From: a virus | DNA: 64,000 nucleotides | IMG/VR virus record: IMGVR_UViG_3300034272_001608 | Coordinates: 1 to 64,000 of that record | Direction: 5' to 3' (one strand) | In this document: in pieces, positions 63,966 through 64,000 of the stretch | Layout: each line of letters opens with the position of its first letter | Numbering within the stretch: the stretch's first letter is position 1 | Notes under the pieces: generated by a model | What the model was told of the DNA's origin: nothing | Databases searched by the model: none | The model's input: only the letters and a program-made list of their open reading frames with translations | Translations under genes and position numbers: made by a program

Positions 63966-64000
63966 TTAAAATATATTTTGTTATAAAAATAAAAAACCCT

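Noticed and set aside
1-64000. tRNA genes, integrase, insertion sequence
   Set aside because: None recognised by eye on either strand; a covariance-model scan would be needed to exclude tRNAs.

Overview
This window is part of the genome of a large, AT-rich tailed phage (contractile-tail myovirus) related to the T4 superfamily, most likely infecting a Bacteroidota (Flavobacteria-like) host. The T4 relationship rests on recognisable counterparts of the family-B DNA polymerase gp43, single-strand binding protein gp32, recombinase UvsX, helicase gp41, RNase H/FEN nuclease, tail sheath gp18, tail tube gp19, baseplate wedge proteins gp6, gp25 and gp53, and a neck protein. The host inference rests on SprB-type repeats (typical of Bacteroidota gliding adhesins) in a tail protein, a DUF5522-like Cys protein, start codons with little Shine-Dalgarno signal, and a Bacteroidota-style TTTG/TAnnTTTG promoter before gp32. 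Capsid, portal and terminase genes are not in the window.

Layout, read right to left because most genes are on the minus strand. 63965-59417: four glycosyltransferase-like genes with overlapping ends, then a small probable virion protein (59400-59023). 58926-56203: DNA polymerase. 51399-56216 (plus strand): SNF2-family helicase, a fusion of superoxide dismutase with a probable PD-(D/E)XK nuclease domain, a neck protein and a small conserved protein; this block converges on the polymerase gene. 51343-49253: three minus-strand genes, probably neck or tail completion, including a zinc-ribbon protein. A 53-codon ribbon-helix-helix-like gene lies on the plus strand at 49095. 48973-28014: the tail module (sheath, HAD-like phosphatase, tube, a tail-assembly chaperone pair that looks frameshifted, tape measure, very large baseplate proteins, gp53 and a 2594-residue hub-like protein). 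28010-20133: a Pro/Ala-rich coiled-coil protein, gp32 with its own promoter and terminators, a small gene, UvsX, FEN nuclease, a conserved unknown, gp41 helicase and a class II (B12-dependent) ribonucleotide reductase. 20131-1: DUF5522-like protein, gp25, gp6, then a run of very large baseplate and fibre proteins ending in adhesin-like genes with SprB, Pro/Thr and Gly-Thr repeats.

The genes fit one programme: nucleotide supply (NrdJ), replication and recombination (gp43, gp41, gp32, UvsX, FEN, SNF2 helicase), assembly of a contractile tail with an unusually large baseplate, and surface recognition or glycan modification. No stretch longer than about 190 bases lacks a gene. No tRNA, CRISPR array, integrase or insertion sequence was recognised by eye.

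The features most worth following up are the SOD-nuclease fusion, the out-of-frame chaperone extension at 43369-43548, a directional TATTTAT element upstream of at least 17 genes on both strands, an OmpA-like domain inside a baseplate protein, membrane-helix-like segments in a 1678-residue virion protein, and the combination of a Pro/Thr stalk protein with a glycosyltransferase cluster. Calls are by eye from motifs and gene order; no database search was run.
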